From: Chloroflexota bacterium
GTDB taxonomy: Bacteria; Chloroflexota; UBA11872; VXNJ01
NCBI GenBank assembly: GCA_009840625.1
Contig: VXNJ01000010.1
Span: 186,001-250,000 of the forward strand
DNA length: 64,000 nt
Reading direction: 5' to 3'
Shown: positions 51,520 through 60,810 of the stretch, piece by piece
How positions within the stretch are numbered: the stretch's first letter is position 1
How the letters are laid out: every line of letters starts with the position of its first letter
Program-made: the position numbers and the translations under genes
Notes under the pieces: model-generated
Told to the model about the DNA's origin: nothing
The model's input: the letters and a program-made list of their open reading frames with translations, nothing else
Databases searched by the model: none

Positions 51520-53865
51520 TTGAAGCTACTTGCCCGGATGTTCGGGTTTGCACTGGGGCGACGACTGCCGATTGCCTCCGGCGAACTCACAGTTTCCGGA
51601 GTCGGCGAACCGGTTTCGATCGGCCGCGACCGCTATGGCATCCCCTACATCCAGGCCCGGAGCGATCCCGACGCCTGGTTTGGAGTCGGTTTCTGCCAGG
51701 GACAGGACCGGGCGTTCCAGTTGGAGCTGATGCAGCGGGTATTCCGTGGGACCCTCTCCGAACTAATCGGTTCGGCCGGCCTGCCCCTGGACCGGGTCGC
51801 GCGGCGACTCGGGCTGGCGGATTCCGCACGCCGTCAGGCCGAACAAATCGACCCTGAGATAAAAGCCAACTTGGAGGCTTTTGCCAGGGGGGTCAACGCC
51901 GGCGTGCAACGGGGGCTGCGCCGTCGCCCGCACGAATTCCTGCTGCTGCGCTCGCGGCCGACGCCCTACACGCTCGTCGACGTGATCGGGGCCGCCAAGT
52001 TGCATGCTCTGGCGCTGGCTTCTAACTGGGATATCGAGCTGGCGCGCTTCCAGGTCCTATGCGCGGACGGACCGGCGGCGCTGGCCGATCTGGACCCGAC
52101 CTACCGCCCGGAGCATCCGGTGGCGGTCCCGCCCGGGGCGCCACAGGGCCAAATCGTGGACCGCCTGTCCCAGGACCTTGGGGCGCTGCGGGAGATCGTC
52201 GGCGGTTTCGGCGGCTCCAACGCTTGGGTGCTGGCGGCAACCAAGACCGCCGCCGGGAGCCCGATCCTGGCAAACGATCCACACCTGCGGCCGATGCTCC
52301 CGCCGCACTGGTATCTGGCCCGAGTGGGCACCCCGGACTGGTCGGCCGCCGGCGCCACCTACGTCGGCGGGCCGGCGTTTCCGGCCGGACACAACGGCCA
52401 CTGTGCCTGGGGCGTTACCGCCACCCTGGCCGATACCACTGACCTGTTCATCGAGCAGCTCTCACCGGATGGCCGGAGCGTGCGTGAAGGAGAAGGGTTC
52501 GTCGCCTGTTCAGAGCGGCGCGAGACCATTCGGGTCAAGCGGGCGGCCGACGTTGTCGAGCGCGTGCTTGAGACGCCGCGCGGGCCGATCGTGGCCCACG
52601 GCCCCGGCGGCGAGGCGCTCTCGCTGCGAGCCATCTGGCTCGATCCGCTGCCGGTCCGGGGCATGCTCGACATCCACCGGGCGCGGACGTTCGATCAGTT
52701 TCGCCATGCCTGCGCCGACTGGCCGCTCTCCACTCTGAGCATGGTCTTTGCCGGCCGGGACGGCCGGATCGGCTGGCAGATGATGGGAAGCGTTCCGATC
52801 CGCCGCCGCGGATTCGGGACAGTCCCGTTGCCGGGCTGGCCGGCGGGCGGCGGATGGGACGGGGAACCGGTCCCGCATTCCGAACTTCCCTCCGCCCGCG
52901 ATCCTGAGTCCGGGGTAATCGCCACCGCCAACAACAGTCCCGCCCGGGAGGGAGGCCCATGGCTGGGCGCAGATTTCGTCGACGGCTACCGGGCGCGGCG
53001 CATTCTCGATGCCTTGGGTGAACGCGACGGCTGGGGTGTGAAAGATACGATGCGCCTGCAGTTGGATGTTGAATCCGAGTCCTGGAAGGAAATGCGGAGC
53101 GCGGTGCTGGCGGTTTCGCCGCAAGATCGCGACGCCGCCGCCGCGCAGGCCCTGCTCGCGTCCTGGGACGGCCGGATGGACGCCCAATCGCCGGCGGCGA
53201 GCGTGTTTGCGCTTTTCTGTGGAGCAATGGGGACCGCGATCGTCAAAGCGCGGGCTCCCAAGGCCTGGGACTGGGCGCTGGGCCGGTCCAACGCCGGGAT
53301 CGCCCCCTTCACGCTGCTCATTGCCCGGCGCGACGGGCACACCGCGCGACTGCTGAAAGAACAGCCCGGTGGTTGGTTTGACGAGGGTTGGGAGGCGGTG
53401 ATCGGCGTCGCGCTGACCGACTCGTTGAGGACGCTCCGGAGGCGCGGCGGGCGGAACCCGAAATCCTGGAGCTGGGGCCGGATCCGGCCGTTGACGCTGC
53501 ACCATCCGATCGGGTCGGTACCGTTACTGGGCGCGATCTTCAACCGCGGTCCGCACCGGGTCGGGGGTGATGGAAATACGATTTTGCAGGCGCTCTCGCC
53601 CCCGGATGATCCGCTCGCCGAACCCTTAGTTAGTCCGTCGCTGCGGGTGGTCGTGGACACCGGCGAGTGGGAGAACTCGCGCTTCTGCCTTCCGGGCGGC
53701 CAGTCCGGGAATCCGGCCTCGCCGCACTATGACGATCAGCTGCGACTGTGGTTGCAGGGTGATGGCGTTCCGATTGCCTGGCGGCCGGAGGCTATCGACG
53801 AGGCGGTCGTCAGGGAGTTGTGGCTGCGGCCCGCGGAGATTGAATCGAGGAGCGCCGACGGATAG
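51520..53865 (+). CDS. Penicillin acylase-family hydrolase (Ntn)
   Basis: 781 residues from TTG 51520, which has CAGGGA upstream. A much longer frame reads back through the EamA gene and is rejected. The N-terminal part YGIPYIQARSDPDAWFG.GFCQGQDRAFQLELMQ is the family alpha-subunit start. The autocatalytic site is GGFGGSNAWVL with Ser233 as the new N-terminal nucleophile. ILANDPHLRPMLPPHWYLA and GWQMMGSVPIRRRG follow. It would cleave amides such as acyl-homoserine lactones or related compounds. No signal peptide is seen, unlike many family members. Confidence 0.9.
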   Translation: MKLLARMFGFALGRRLPIASGELTVSGVGEPVSIGRDRYGIPYIQARSDPDAWFGVGFCQGQDRAFQLELMQRVFRGTLSELIGSAGLPLDRVARRLGLADSARRQAEQIDPEIKANLEAFARGVNAGVQRGLRRRPHEFLLLRSRPTPYTLVDVIGAAKLHALALASNWDIELARFQVLCADGPAALADLDPTYRPEHPVAVPPGAPQGQIVDRLSQDLGALREIVGGFGGSNAWVLAATKTAAGSPILANDPHLRPMLPPHWYLARVGTPDWSAAGATYVGGPAFPAGHNGHCAWGVTATLADTTDLFIEQLSPDGRSVREGEGFVACSERRETIRVKRAADVVERVLETPRGPIVAHGPGGEALSLRAIWLDPLPVRGMLDIHRARTFDQFRHACADWPLSTLSMVFAGRDGRIGWQMMGSVPIRRRGFGTVPLPGWPAGGGWDGEPVPHSELPSARDPESGVIATANNSPAREGGPWLGADFVDGYRARRILDALGERDGWGVKDTMRLQLDVESESWKEMRSAVLAVSPQDRDAAAAQALLASWDGRMDAQSPAASVFALFCGAMGTAIVKARAPKAWDWALGRSNAGIAPFTLLIARRDGHTARLLKEQPGGWFDEGWEAVIGVALTDSLRTLRRRGGRNPKSWSWGRIRPLTLHHPIGSVPLLGAIFNRGPHRVGGDGNTILQALSPPDDPLAEPLVSPSLRVVVDTGEWENSRFCLPGGQSGNPASPHYDDQLRLWLQGDGVPIAWRPEAIDEAVVRELWLRPAEIESRSADG

Positions 53866-53869
53866 GCTC

Positions 53870-54745
53870 TCAAGGGAAAACCGCGATCGTGCCGATCCCC
53901 AGGACGATAAGGCAGGATCCCAGCAGGCGCCCGCGGCCAGAAGGTTCCTTCAGCACCAGGCTCCCCAAAACCACCGCGATTACGATTCCGATCTCCCGGG
54001 CCGGCCAGACGTAGCTTACCTGCGCCAGTTGCAGGGCCGAGAGGACCAGCCCATAGGCCAGGAAGGTCAGCACCGCAGCAGCGGCGATCGCGCGCGGGTT
54101 GGCCCGCCAGGCCGACCAAAGGGCGGGAATGCCGCGCCTGCGCACGATGTAGGGGGCGAGCATGATTGCGACCCCCAAAGACATCAGGTGCATGTAGAGA
54201 AAGGGGGCAACGTGCTCCACCCCGAGCTTGTCCCAGATCGAATAACCGGATATGCAGATCCCGGTGGCGATCGCGTAGCGGACGCCGGGCTCGCTTAAGA
54301 ACTGCAGGGGGTCGGTCAGGATGCTGGCCATGCGGCCGGTCCAGTAAACGAACAACACCCCGGCGACTATCGCGGCGATGCCCGCCACGGCGGGCAGCGA
54401 CACTTTCTCGCCCAGCAGCAGGACGCCCAGGATCGGAACGAGCGCCGGGCCGGTGCCGCGGGCGATCGGATAGACCTGAGAAAGATCCCCGCTGGCGTAG
54501 CCGCGCGCCAGGAACAAGAAATAGAACGTGTGTATCAGCGTGGTTCCGAAGACGAACAGCCATCCCAGCGGGGAGATCGGCTCAGACAGAAAAATCAGCA
54601 GCGCCAGCGGCGCGAACAGCACCGCCATGGCCACCTGCATCCACCAGACGAATGCCTCCTGATCGCCGGCTCGCGTCATCAGGTAGTTCCACCCGACGTG
54701 GGCCACTCCGGAGAGCAGAACCATGATCAGGGCCGGCGTCGACAC
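53870..54745 (-). CDS. EamA/DMT-family transporter
   Basis: 291 residues from GTG 54745, with GGGAG 8 bases upstream. A GTG at 54778 would add 11 residues. Ten membrane helices in two halves are seen, with SQVYPIARGTGPALVPILGVLLLGEKV marking the first and the repeated helix pattern in the second. Substrate unknown. The stop is 4 bases from that of the penicillin-acylase-like gene, convergent. Confidence 0.88.
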   Translation of the reverse strand: MSTPALIMVLLSGVAHVGWNYLMTRAGDQEAFVWWMQVAMAVLFAPLALLIFLSEPISPLGWLFVFGTTLIHTFYFLFLARGYASGDLSQVYPIARGTGPALVPILGVLLLGEKVSLPAVAGIAAIVAGVLFVYWTGRMASILTDPLQFLSEPGVRYAIATGICISGYSIWDKLGVEHVAPFLYMHLMSLGVAIMLAPYIVRRRGIPALWSAWRANPRAIAAAAVLTFLAYGLVLSALQLAQVSYVWPAREIGIVIAVVLGSLVLKEPSGRGRLLGSCLIVLGIGTIAVFP

Positions 54746-54791
54746 CGAGTCACTCCCTGCTTTCGGGGCCGGTCGCACGGGACATTTGCGG

Positions 54792-57449
54792 CTAGCGCCG
54801 TCTTGTCCCGGCCGGGAGTTCGATCACCGCCGGGGCCGGCACCGCCAGGTCGCGCGCGGCTCGATCGAATAGCTCGAGGGTCTGCGGGTGGCAGGTAAAT
54901 ACCAGCAGCTGGTTCGTCCGCGAAAGATCAAGCAGCGCGGCGGCCGACCGCAACGCCCGGTCGGGATCGAAATTGACCAGGATTTCGTCCACCGCTACCG
55001 GCAGCGCCGGCAATTTGCGACCAAGCTCGGCGATCAGCCCGAAGCGCAGCGCCAGGTAGAGCTGTTCGCGGGTGCCGCGGCTCAGCTGGCGCGGTTCTTT
55101 CCTGGAACCCTCCCGATCCAGCACGGCAATCTCGTCGGATCCCAGCGGCGCCAGTATCGAAGGGTAGCGGCCAGCGCTTAACTTGGCGAAGACCGACTGC
55201 GCGGTCCGGATGATGCCGGGCTGCCGATCGGTCTCGTAGCGCCGCCGCGCCTCGGCCAGGAGCTGTCCGGCCAGTGTCAGCACTACCCATTCGCGCTCGG
55301 CGTCCTCGATGCGAGACTGCAGCACCGCGCGCTCCTGGGCCAGCCGATCCGAATCCGACTCGGCAGCCAATTCCTGCAACTGGTTCCTGAGCGCACCCTG
55401 GCCGAGCGCGTTTTCTTCCAGCCGGGAATCCAGCTCCTCCAGCCGGGCGCGGGCATCGGCGGCCCGGTTTTGCAGTTCTTCGGGGCCGGATGCGTTCAGC
55501 TGTTCCTGGAGTTGCTCGACGGTCTGGCCGTCGGCGACCCGGTTCCGCAGCCGGTCGCGGGCCGCCGCCGCCGCGCTCCGCAGCCGCTCGCGCCGTTCCG
55601 ATTCGGACCGGTGCCGGCGCAGTTGATCGGAGTCCCGGACGCCCAGCTCGGCGAGCAGTTCGGCCCGCGACCGGCGCCCGGATTCGACGTAGTCGCAACG
55701 CCGCGCCAGTTCGGCTTGGGCCGCGTCTAGCGCACGCTGGCGGAGCGGGATTTGCCGGTGCAATTGGATAAGGGCGTCGGCAGTTCCCTCCGGGTCGTCC
55801 GTGCCGGCGCCGACGGCGAATGATTCGGCGAGGACCCCAACCAGGGCCGTGTAACGGGAGATGTCGCGCTCAATCGCCTCTATGCGCCCCCTCCAGGCGT
55901 GGGTGTTCTCGAGCGCCGCGCGGGCGCGCTCGAGTCCCGCTTGCAGGCCGGCCGCCCGGTCGGGGGCAAGGCTCGGATCGAGTTGCTTGCGGGCGAGCCA
56001 GGCGCGCCAATCGCCAAGCGCGCGTTCCCGTTCGCGCGAGGCCCGGCGCCGTCCGGGGCTGCCCAACAGCAGGGCCCCGAGACCGGCGGCGGCGATGGCG
56101 ACCATCGTCACCAGGGCAAGGTTGGCGGCGGTGGAGGGTTCGACATAGGCCGGCTGGGCCCAGAGCAGGCCGCCGGCGCCGCCGATTCCGATCAGGGTTG
56201 CCAGGGCTCCGGCGGTTGACCGGGCCCGGTTCCCGCCGCCCAAGCCCATGCCGCGGCCGTCGGGTTCCTCTCCGGCACTGCGGCCGAGTGCGCCGGAGAG
56301 CGTCGCCAGCTCTTCCCGGTCGCTCTCTGAAAACTGGAACGCGGCGGCCCGCTCGACGGTCCAGTCCGGTCCGAGCGCGGCCAGCGCTGCCGCCAGTTCG
56401 CGCTCGTGCCGGGCGAGTTCGTCCCGGCGTTGCGGCAGGTCCCGGACCGATGAGGTGAATGCGGATCGGCCGCGAACCAGCGACTCGAGCCTCTCCAGGT
56501 TCCCGGCCGGGGCCTGGGGATCGATCCCGCGTGGAATCGCGGCGCGCGCTTCCGCCAGCTCCCGCACGGCGCGGTCGTGCTCGGCGAGGCCGATCCGGAT
56601 CCGCTCGTCGATGGCGTTGAGGCGCGCGACTGCGTCCCCCGGCAGGGTTCCCGGATCGGGGGCCGAGGCCAGCTCCCGCTCGCGCGAACGCAGTTCGGCG
56701 AAATCTGCCCAAGCGGCCTGGAGGCGCCGAATGCCCTCAAGGCCGCCGGCGCACTCGGCGGAGTCCGCGCGCAGCTCGCCGGCACTCTGCTCGGAACGGG
56801 CCAACTCTTCCTTTATCCGGCCGTAGCGGCTGGCCAGGCCGCGGCTCTGTTCGAGCTGCAGGTCGATGGCCCTTATCTGTCGGCGCAACTCGGCCAGCCG
56901 GTGCTTGCGGCCGCGCGGCGAGTAGATTGCCTTGCGCCGGTCGTCCAGATCGGCGAGCGCCCGCGGGAGATTGCGCTCGCCCACGCCGGCGCTGTAAATC
57001 TGACGGTTTACGTTTTCGTCGCGCAGCAAGGCGTCGCTCTGCAGTTCTTCCAGGGTGAAAGCGTAGAGATTGGAGAACAGGTCTTCGCCCTGCACCGCCA
57101 GCAGTTCGGCCAGGTATTCTTCGTCCCGGACTTGGCCGTCGGCGGTGAAGATCTCGACCGGCCCGCGCCCCTTGCCCTCGTACCGAGTCACCGAAGTGAC
57201 TTCGCCGGCGCCGTTCGAAAGCTCTATGAGGCCCCCGTGACGCCCTCCGGCAAGCGGCGGGAACCAGCGGTCGCCGCGCCTTCGCGGGAACCCGAAGAGG
57301 ATTGTCCGAATGAACTCGAGCAGCGTGCTCTTGCCGGCTTCGTTCGGTCCTTCGAAGATCGTCACGCGCTCGTCGAGCGGGCCGATATCCAAGTCCCGGA
57401 AATGGCCGAAACCGTTGATCCGCAGGCGTCGAATGGAAAGCCGGCTCAT
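54792..57449 (-). CDS. YhaN/SbcC-like AAA ATPase
   Basis: 885 residues from ATG 57449. The P-loop is FEGPNEAGKSTLLEF (33-47). Long coiled coils with many Glu and Arg follow. Two membrane helices sit in the middle (GIGGAGGLLWAQPAYV and NLALVTMVAIAAAGLGALLL). The ABC-type signature LSRGTREQLYLALRF and Walker B AVDEILVNFDP close the head domain near the end. Members pair with a YhaO nuclease in double-strand-break repair or replication-end trimming. The start overlaps the nuclease gene stop by 4 bases. Earlier in-frame starts add a basic segment only. Confidence 0.88.
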   Translation of the reverse strand: MSRLSIRRLRINGFGHFRDLDIGPLDERVTIFEGPNEAGKSTLLEFIRTILFGFPRRRGDRWFPPLAGGRHGGLIELSNGAGEVTSVTRYEGKGRGPVEIFTADGQVRDEEYLAELLAVQGEDLFSNLYAFTLEELQSDALLRDENVNRQIYSAGVGERNLPRALADLDDRRKAIYSPRGRKHRLAELRRQIRAIDLQLEQSRGLASRYGRIKEELARSEQSAGELRADSAECAGGLEGIRRLQAAWADFAELRSRERELASAPDPGTLPGDAVARLNAIDERIRIGLAEHDRAVRELAEARAAIPRGIDPQAPAGNLERLESLVRGRSAFTSSVRDLPQRRDELARHERELAAALAALGPDWTVERAAAFQFSESDREELATLSGALGRSAGEEPDGRGMGLGGGNRARSTAGALATLIGIGGAGGLLWAQPAYVEPSTAANLALVTMVAIAAAGLGALLLGSPGRRRASRERERALGDWRAWLARKQLDPSLAPDRAAGLQAGLERARAALENTHAWRGRIEAIERDISRYTALVGVLAESFAVGAGTDDPEGTADALIQLHRQIPLRQRALDAAQAELARRCDYVESGRRSRAELLAELGVRDSDQLRRHRSESERRERLRSAAAAARDRLRNRVADGQTVEQLQEQLNASGPEELQNRAADARARLEELDSRLEENALGQGALRNQLQELAAESDSDRLAQERAVLQSRIEDAEREWVVLTLAGQLLAEARRRYETDRQPGIIRTAQSVFAKLSAGRYPSILAPLGSDEIAVLDREGSRKEPRQLSRGTREQLYLALRFGLIAELGRKLPALPVAVDEILVNFDPDRALRSAAALLDLSRTNQLLVFTCHPQTLELFDRAARDLAVPAPAVIELPAGTRRR

Positions 57450-58714
57450 TCTTCGAGCAGGTCGAGCGCGCGGTTTTCGGCGGACTCGATGAGGCCGGCC
57501 GGGTCCTCCGCCCAGGATCCCGGGCCGGCCAGGTAGGGCCGGTATTCGGCATTGCCGTAGAGCTCGTCCAGGGCTGCCTCCATCCGGGGAAGCCCGGATT
57601 CGGTGGCGGCCAGCTGGTCGCATACGGCCAGCAAATCGGCGATCAGGTCTCCGCCCGCCCGCCGGCGGGCCCGGTCGCGCGGGGCGGCGGTGGCCACCTC
57701 CACGCGGTCGCACCAGCTGAACGGGCCGTCGCCGGGCCGCGAATTCAGTTCGTCGGCCAGTTCAGCGGCCGCCCCGGCCGACTGCAGGTGCCGGTGCAGC
57801 GGCCCGCGCCCTTCGAGGACTATCCGATAGAGCAGGGAACGGCCGCCGGTTTTCGCTGCGGCCGCCTTGGCCGCGGCCTGCAGTTCGGCGAGCAGTTGGG
57901 CCGGAGTCTCGGCCGTGCCGACATCGTGGCTGAGGACTTCCATGCGCACCCGGTCGGTGGCCGCGAAATCGAAGCGCACCTCGCCGGCCCGATCGATCTC
58001 GACCAGGTAGACCCCCTTGGGACCGGTCTGGCTCCAGCGCAGACCCTGCGGACAACCGGCATATATCGCCACCGGGTTCCCGTCCAGCAATACCCGGCTG
58101 CGGTGCACGTGGCCGAGCGCCCAGTAGGCGATTCCGTTTCCCTGCAGGTCGGTCAACGAGCAGGGAGCGTAGCCGTCCTCGCCGGGATCGTCGCCGACCG
58201 CGCAGTGCAACAGCCCGATGGCCAGTTGGCCGCGTTCGATGCGGGGAAATTCGCGGGCCAGGTTGCGCCGACAGTGCTCGTGCAGGAACGAGACGCCGTA
58301 TACGGTTGCCCGGTCCGGGCGGCCGGGGACCAGCGGGGCGGACTCCAGGTCGGGCCCGTAGCGCTTGCAGCCGCCGGGAAACTCGAGTCCGGCGTCCCAG
58401 CCGTCCAGCGGGTCGTGGTTTCCGCAGATTACGTGGGTTGCAATTCCGGCCTCGTCCAGGCGCTCCAGCCCGGCGACGAAGCGGTGCTGGGCGCGCAGGC
58501 TCCGCTCGGCGTCGTCGTAGGCGTCGCCGGCCATAAGGACCGCCTCGACCGATTCCCGGATCGCCAGATCGACAATGTCGTCCCAGGCCCCGAAGGGGGC
58601 CTCGACCATCTCGCGGGCGATCGCGTTGGGCAGCTGCGAGCGCAGCCCGACGAAGGGGGACTGCAGGTGCAGGTCGGCTGCGTGGATGAATCGGATCGGT
58701 GCGTCGTCAGCCAT
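57446..58714 (-). CDS. YhaO/SbcD-like metallophosphoesterase nuclease
   Basis: 422 residues from ATG 58714. The Mre11-type phosphoesterase motifs are FIHAADLHLQSPF (Asp-x-His), AGDAYDD, ICGNHDPLDG, LLHCAVG and ALGHVHRSRVL. They bind two metals for DNA cleavage. The C-terminal half is a capping domain, as in the YhaO family. It forms a two-gene operon with the ATPase downstream. This pair is the SbcCD-like repair module. Confidence 0.92.
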   Translation of the reverse strand: MADDAPIRFIHAADLHLQSPFVGLRSQLPNAIAREMVEAPFGAWDDIVDLAIRESVEAVLMAGDAYDDAERSLRAQHRFVAGLERLDEAGIATHVICGNHDPLDGWDAGLEFPGGCKRYGPDLESAPLVPGRPDRATVYGVSFLHEHCRRNLAREFPRIERGQLAIGLLHCAVGDDPGEDGYAPCSLTDLQGNGIAYWALGHVHRSRVLLDGNPVAIYAGCPQGLRWSQTGPKGVYLVEIDRAGEVRFDFAATDRVRMEVLSHDVGTAETPAQLLAELQAAAKAAAAKTGGRSLLYRIVLEGRGPLHRHLQSAGAAAELADELNSRPGDGPFSWCDRVEVATAAPRDRARRRAGGDLIADLLAVCDQLAATESGLPRMEAALDELYGNAEYRPYLAGPGSWAEDPAGLIESAENRALDLLEE

Positions 58715-58752
58715 CGCCGGAACCGGTCCCCCCTCAGCCGATGGCACCGGCC

Positions 58753-59715
58753 CTACTTCTGGATGGGCAGGTCATCGCGCCAGGCCTCGACGTCGTCTGC
58801 GAAATTCGGCGGGACCACTTCTTCGAGCCTGGCCAGGAACCCCTGCGGCAGGCCCCGTTCCAAGGCGGCCACGGCGGATCTGACCTCGCCCACCGTACGG
58901 GCGCCGAAGCAGGTCGTATCGACCAGGCCGGAATCGGTCGAATAGGCGATCGCGGCCTGGGCGACCGGGATGTCGAATTCGCTGCAGACCTGGCCCAGGG
59001 CCTGCGCCCGGGTGCGCAACCGGTCGGGCGGCGGCCGGTAGGCGAGAGTAGCGTCCGGGTCCTGCGGGGCGGCCAGCAGGCCGCCGCCGAAGGGGGCGCC
59101 GTTGACGATTCCCAGATCCAGTTCGCGGGCGCGCCGGTAAAGATCGGTGGCGGCGCGGTCGAGCAGGGTGTAACGGTTGTGGTTCAAGAAGCAGTCGCAT
59201 TCGCCGGTCTCGATGTAGCGTCGGATAAGGTTCACCGGCCCGCCCGACACGCCGACGCTGCCGACTACTCCTTCATCGCGGAACTGGGCCAACGCCTTGA
59301 ACGCCCCGCCCATAACGTCGTCGAACTGGGCCCGCTCGACATCGTGAATTAGCACCACCGGCAGATGGTCCACGCCGAGGAGTTCCAGGCTGACCGGCAA
59401 GCATGCCCGGGCCTGTTCGTACGAGTAGTCGAATTCCCAGGGCCGGTAGCCGATCTTGGTGACCAGCACCAGGTCGTCGGGAACAATCGCCGAGAGCTCC
59501 TTTAGCGCGATGCCAAGGCGCTCCTCGGAGTCGCCGTACATCGGCGAGGTGTCGATGTAGTTGATCCCGCTGAGCAGTATCTCCCTTATCACCGCGATCG
59601 CGTCGTCGATGCTTTCAACGACCGGTGAAGAGGAAATGCGGGCCGCCCCCTGGGCCAAGGGCGTCACCGCCAGTCCGGTTCGACCGAAGCGCCGCCGCCG
59701 CATCAATTCCCCCAC
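58753..59715 (-). CDS. Aldo/keto reductase (D-threo-aldose 1-dehydrogenase-like)
   Basis: 320 residues. GRTGLAVTPLAQGAA at the N-terminus, the active Tyr in GINYIDTSPMYGDSEERLG, Lys in VLVTKIGY and HDVERAQFDDVM are as in fucose/aldose dehydrogenases of the AKR family. It oxidises aldoses with NAD(P). The start is ATG 59715 or the Met four codons on. It follows the 3-hydroxyacyl-CoA-dehydrogenase-like gene by 15 bases, same strand. Confidence 0.9.
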   Translation of the reverse strand: MGELMRRRRFGRTGLAVTPLAQGAARISSSPVVESIDDAIAVIREILLSGINYIDTSPMYGDSEERLGIALKELSAIVPDDLVLVTKIGYRPWEFDYSYEQARACLPVSLELLGVDHLPVVLIHDVERAQFDDVMGGAFKALAQFRDEGVVGSVGVSGGPVNLIRRYIETGECDCFLNHNRYTLLDRAATDLYRRARELDLGIVNGAPFGGGLLAAPQDPDATLAYRPPPDRLRTRAQALGQVCSEFDIPVAQAAIAYSTDSGLVDTTCFGARTVGEVRSAVAALERGLPQGFLARLEEVVPPNFADDVEAWRDDLPIQK

Positions 59716-59730
59716 ATCGCCGCCTGGGGG

Positions 59731-60708
59731 TCAGCCCCCGGGGATCTCGGCTTCGTCGGTTATGACGCTGCCAATTTCGCGCATCTGCTTGACCAGCCAG
59801 ATCATCTTTTCGTAATGAAAGTCGCGCAGCGTCTCCGGCGTTCCGGTCCAGGTGTGGAAGCCCTGTCCGGCACGCACCCCGTCTTTGCCCTGCTTGGACA
59901 TTTCGGCCAAATGATTGGCGGCCAGGTTTTCGGGGTCGTCGAGCTGGGCGTAGAGATAGGCGGCGACCTTGGCGTGGTTGATGATCCCGCCCAGGTCGCG
60001 CCCGCCCAGCGGACCGACCGAAATAAAGCGCGCCCCAAATCCGTAGCGGACCGCGTTGTCGATGTCCTCGGCCGAGGCGATGCCGGTCGCGAACAGTTCG
60101 ATCGCCTGGCGGGTCAGGCCGTGCTGGAGCCGGTTGTGGACGAACCCGGGAATGTCCACGTTCACGGTGATCGCCGACTTGCCCATCTTCTCCCAGGCCG
60201 CCCGCGTCACCCTGATCGCTTCCTCGTCGACCTTGGGGTGTTTGATCACCTCGACCAGCGGCAGTATGTGGGCCGGCAGGACGAAGTGCGAGCCGACCAC
60301 CCGCGAGGGGTGCGTGCAGGCGTCCGCCATGTGCCGTATCGGAATCCCGGAGGTGTTGGAGGCGATGATCGTCGCCGGATCGGTTATCTGGCCCAACTTT
60401 CCGTAGAGCGCCTCCTTGGCCTCGCGGTTCTCGAAGATCGCTTCCAGCACGAATTCAACTCCGTCGACCGCTTCTTCAAGGGACGTGGCCGCCTCGATGC
60501 GGGGGTAGACCGCGTCGGGATCGCCGATCAGCAGCCCCTCGGCGGCCAGCTCGTCGACGTAGGTGCGCATGTCGCGCAGCGCGCGCTCCACGTTGGCCGG
60601 GTTCTGGTCGAAAACCCTGACGCGTCCGCAACCCTGGGCCAGCACGACGCCGATCTGAGGGCCGACGAGGCCGGCGCCGATAAGGGCTGCGTTTTCAAAT
60701 ACGGACAT
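59731..60708 (-). CDS. 3-hydroxyacyl-CoA dehydrogenase-like protein (L-gulonate dehydrogenase-like)
   Basis: 325 residues. The Rossmann motif ALIGAGLVGPQIGVVLAQ is at the start. IIASNTSGIPI, VGSHFVLPAHILPLVEVI with the catalytic His region (SHF) and IPGFVHNRLQHGLTRQAI follow. In the family the Ser-Asn-His order places the substrate. Short proteins like this one that lack a hydratase domain include L-gulonate 3-dehydrogenase and carnitine dehydrogenase. Next to an aldose dehydrogenase, a sugar-acid route is attractive but unproved. Confidence 0.9.
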   Translation of the reverse strand: MSVFENAALIGAGLVGPQIGVVLAQGCGRVRVFDQNPANVERALRDMRTYVDELAAEGLLIGDPDAVYPRIEAATSLEEAVDGVEFVLEAIFENREAKEALYGKLGQITDPATIIASNTSGIPIRHMADACTHPSRVVGSHFVLPAHILPLVEVIKHPKVDEEAIRVTRAAWEKMGKSAITVNVDIPGFVHNRLQHGLTRQAIELFATGIASAEDIDNAVRYGFGARFISVGPLGGRDLGGIINHAKVAAYLYAQLDDPENLAANHLAEMSKQGKDGVRAGQGFHTWTGTPETLRDFHYEKMIWLVKQMREIGSVITDEAEIPGG

Positions 60709-60810
60709 TGGCGGTCTGATCCTGGTGATGAACGTAGGAACGTGATTGGGTGCGCCGAATCGACGGTGACTGCCCTGATTTTCGACTCCGGCCGGCGCCG
60801 GCCGGACGAC

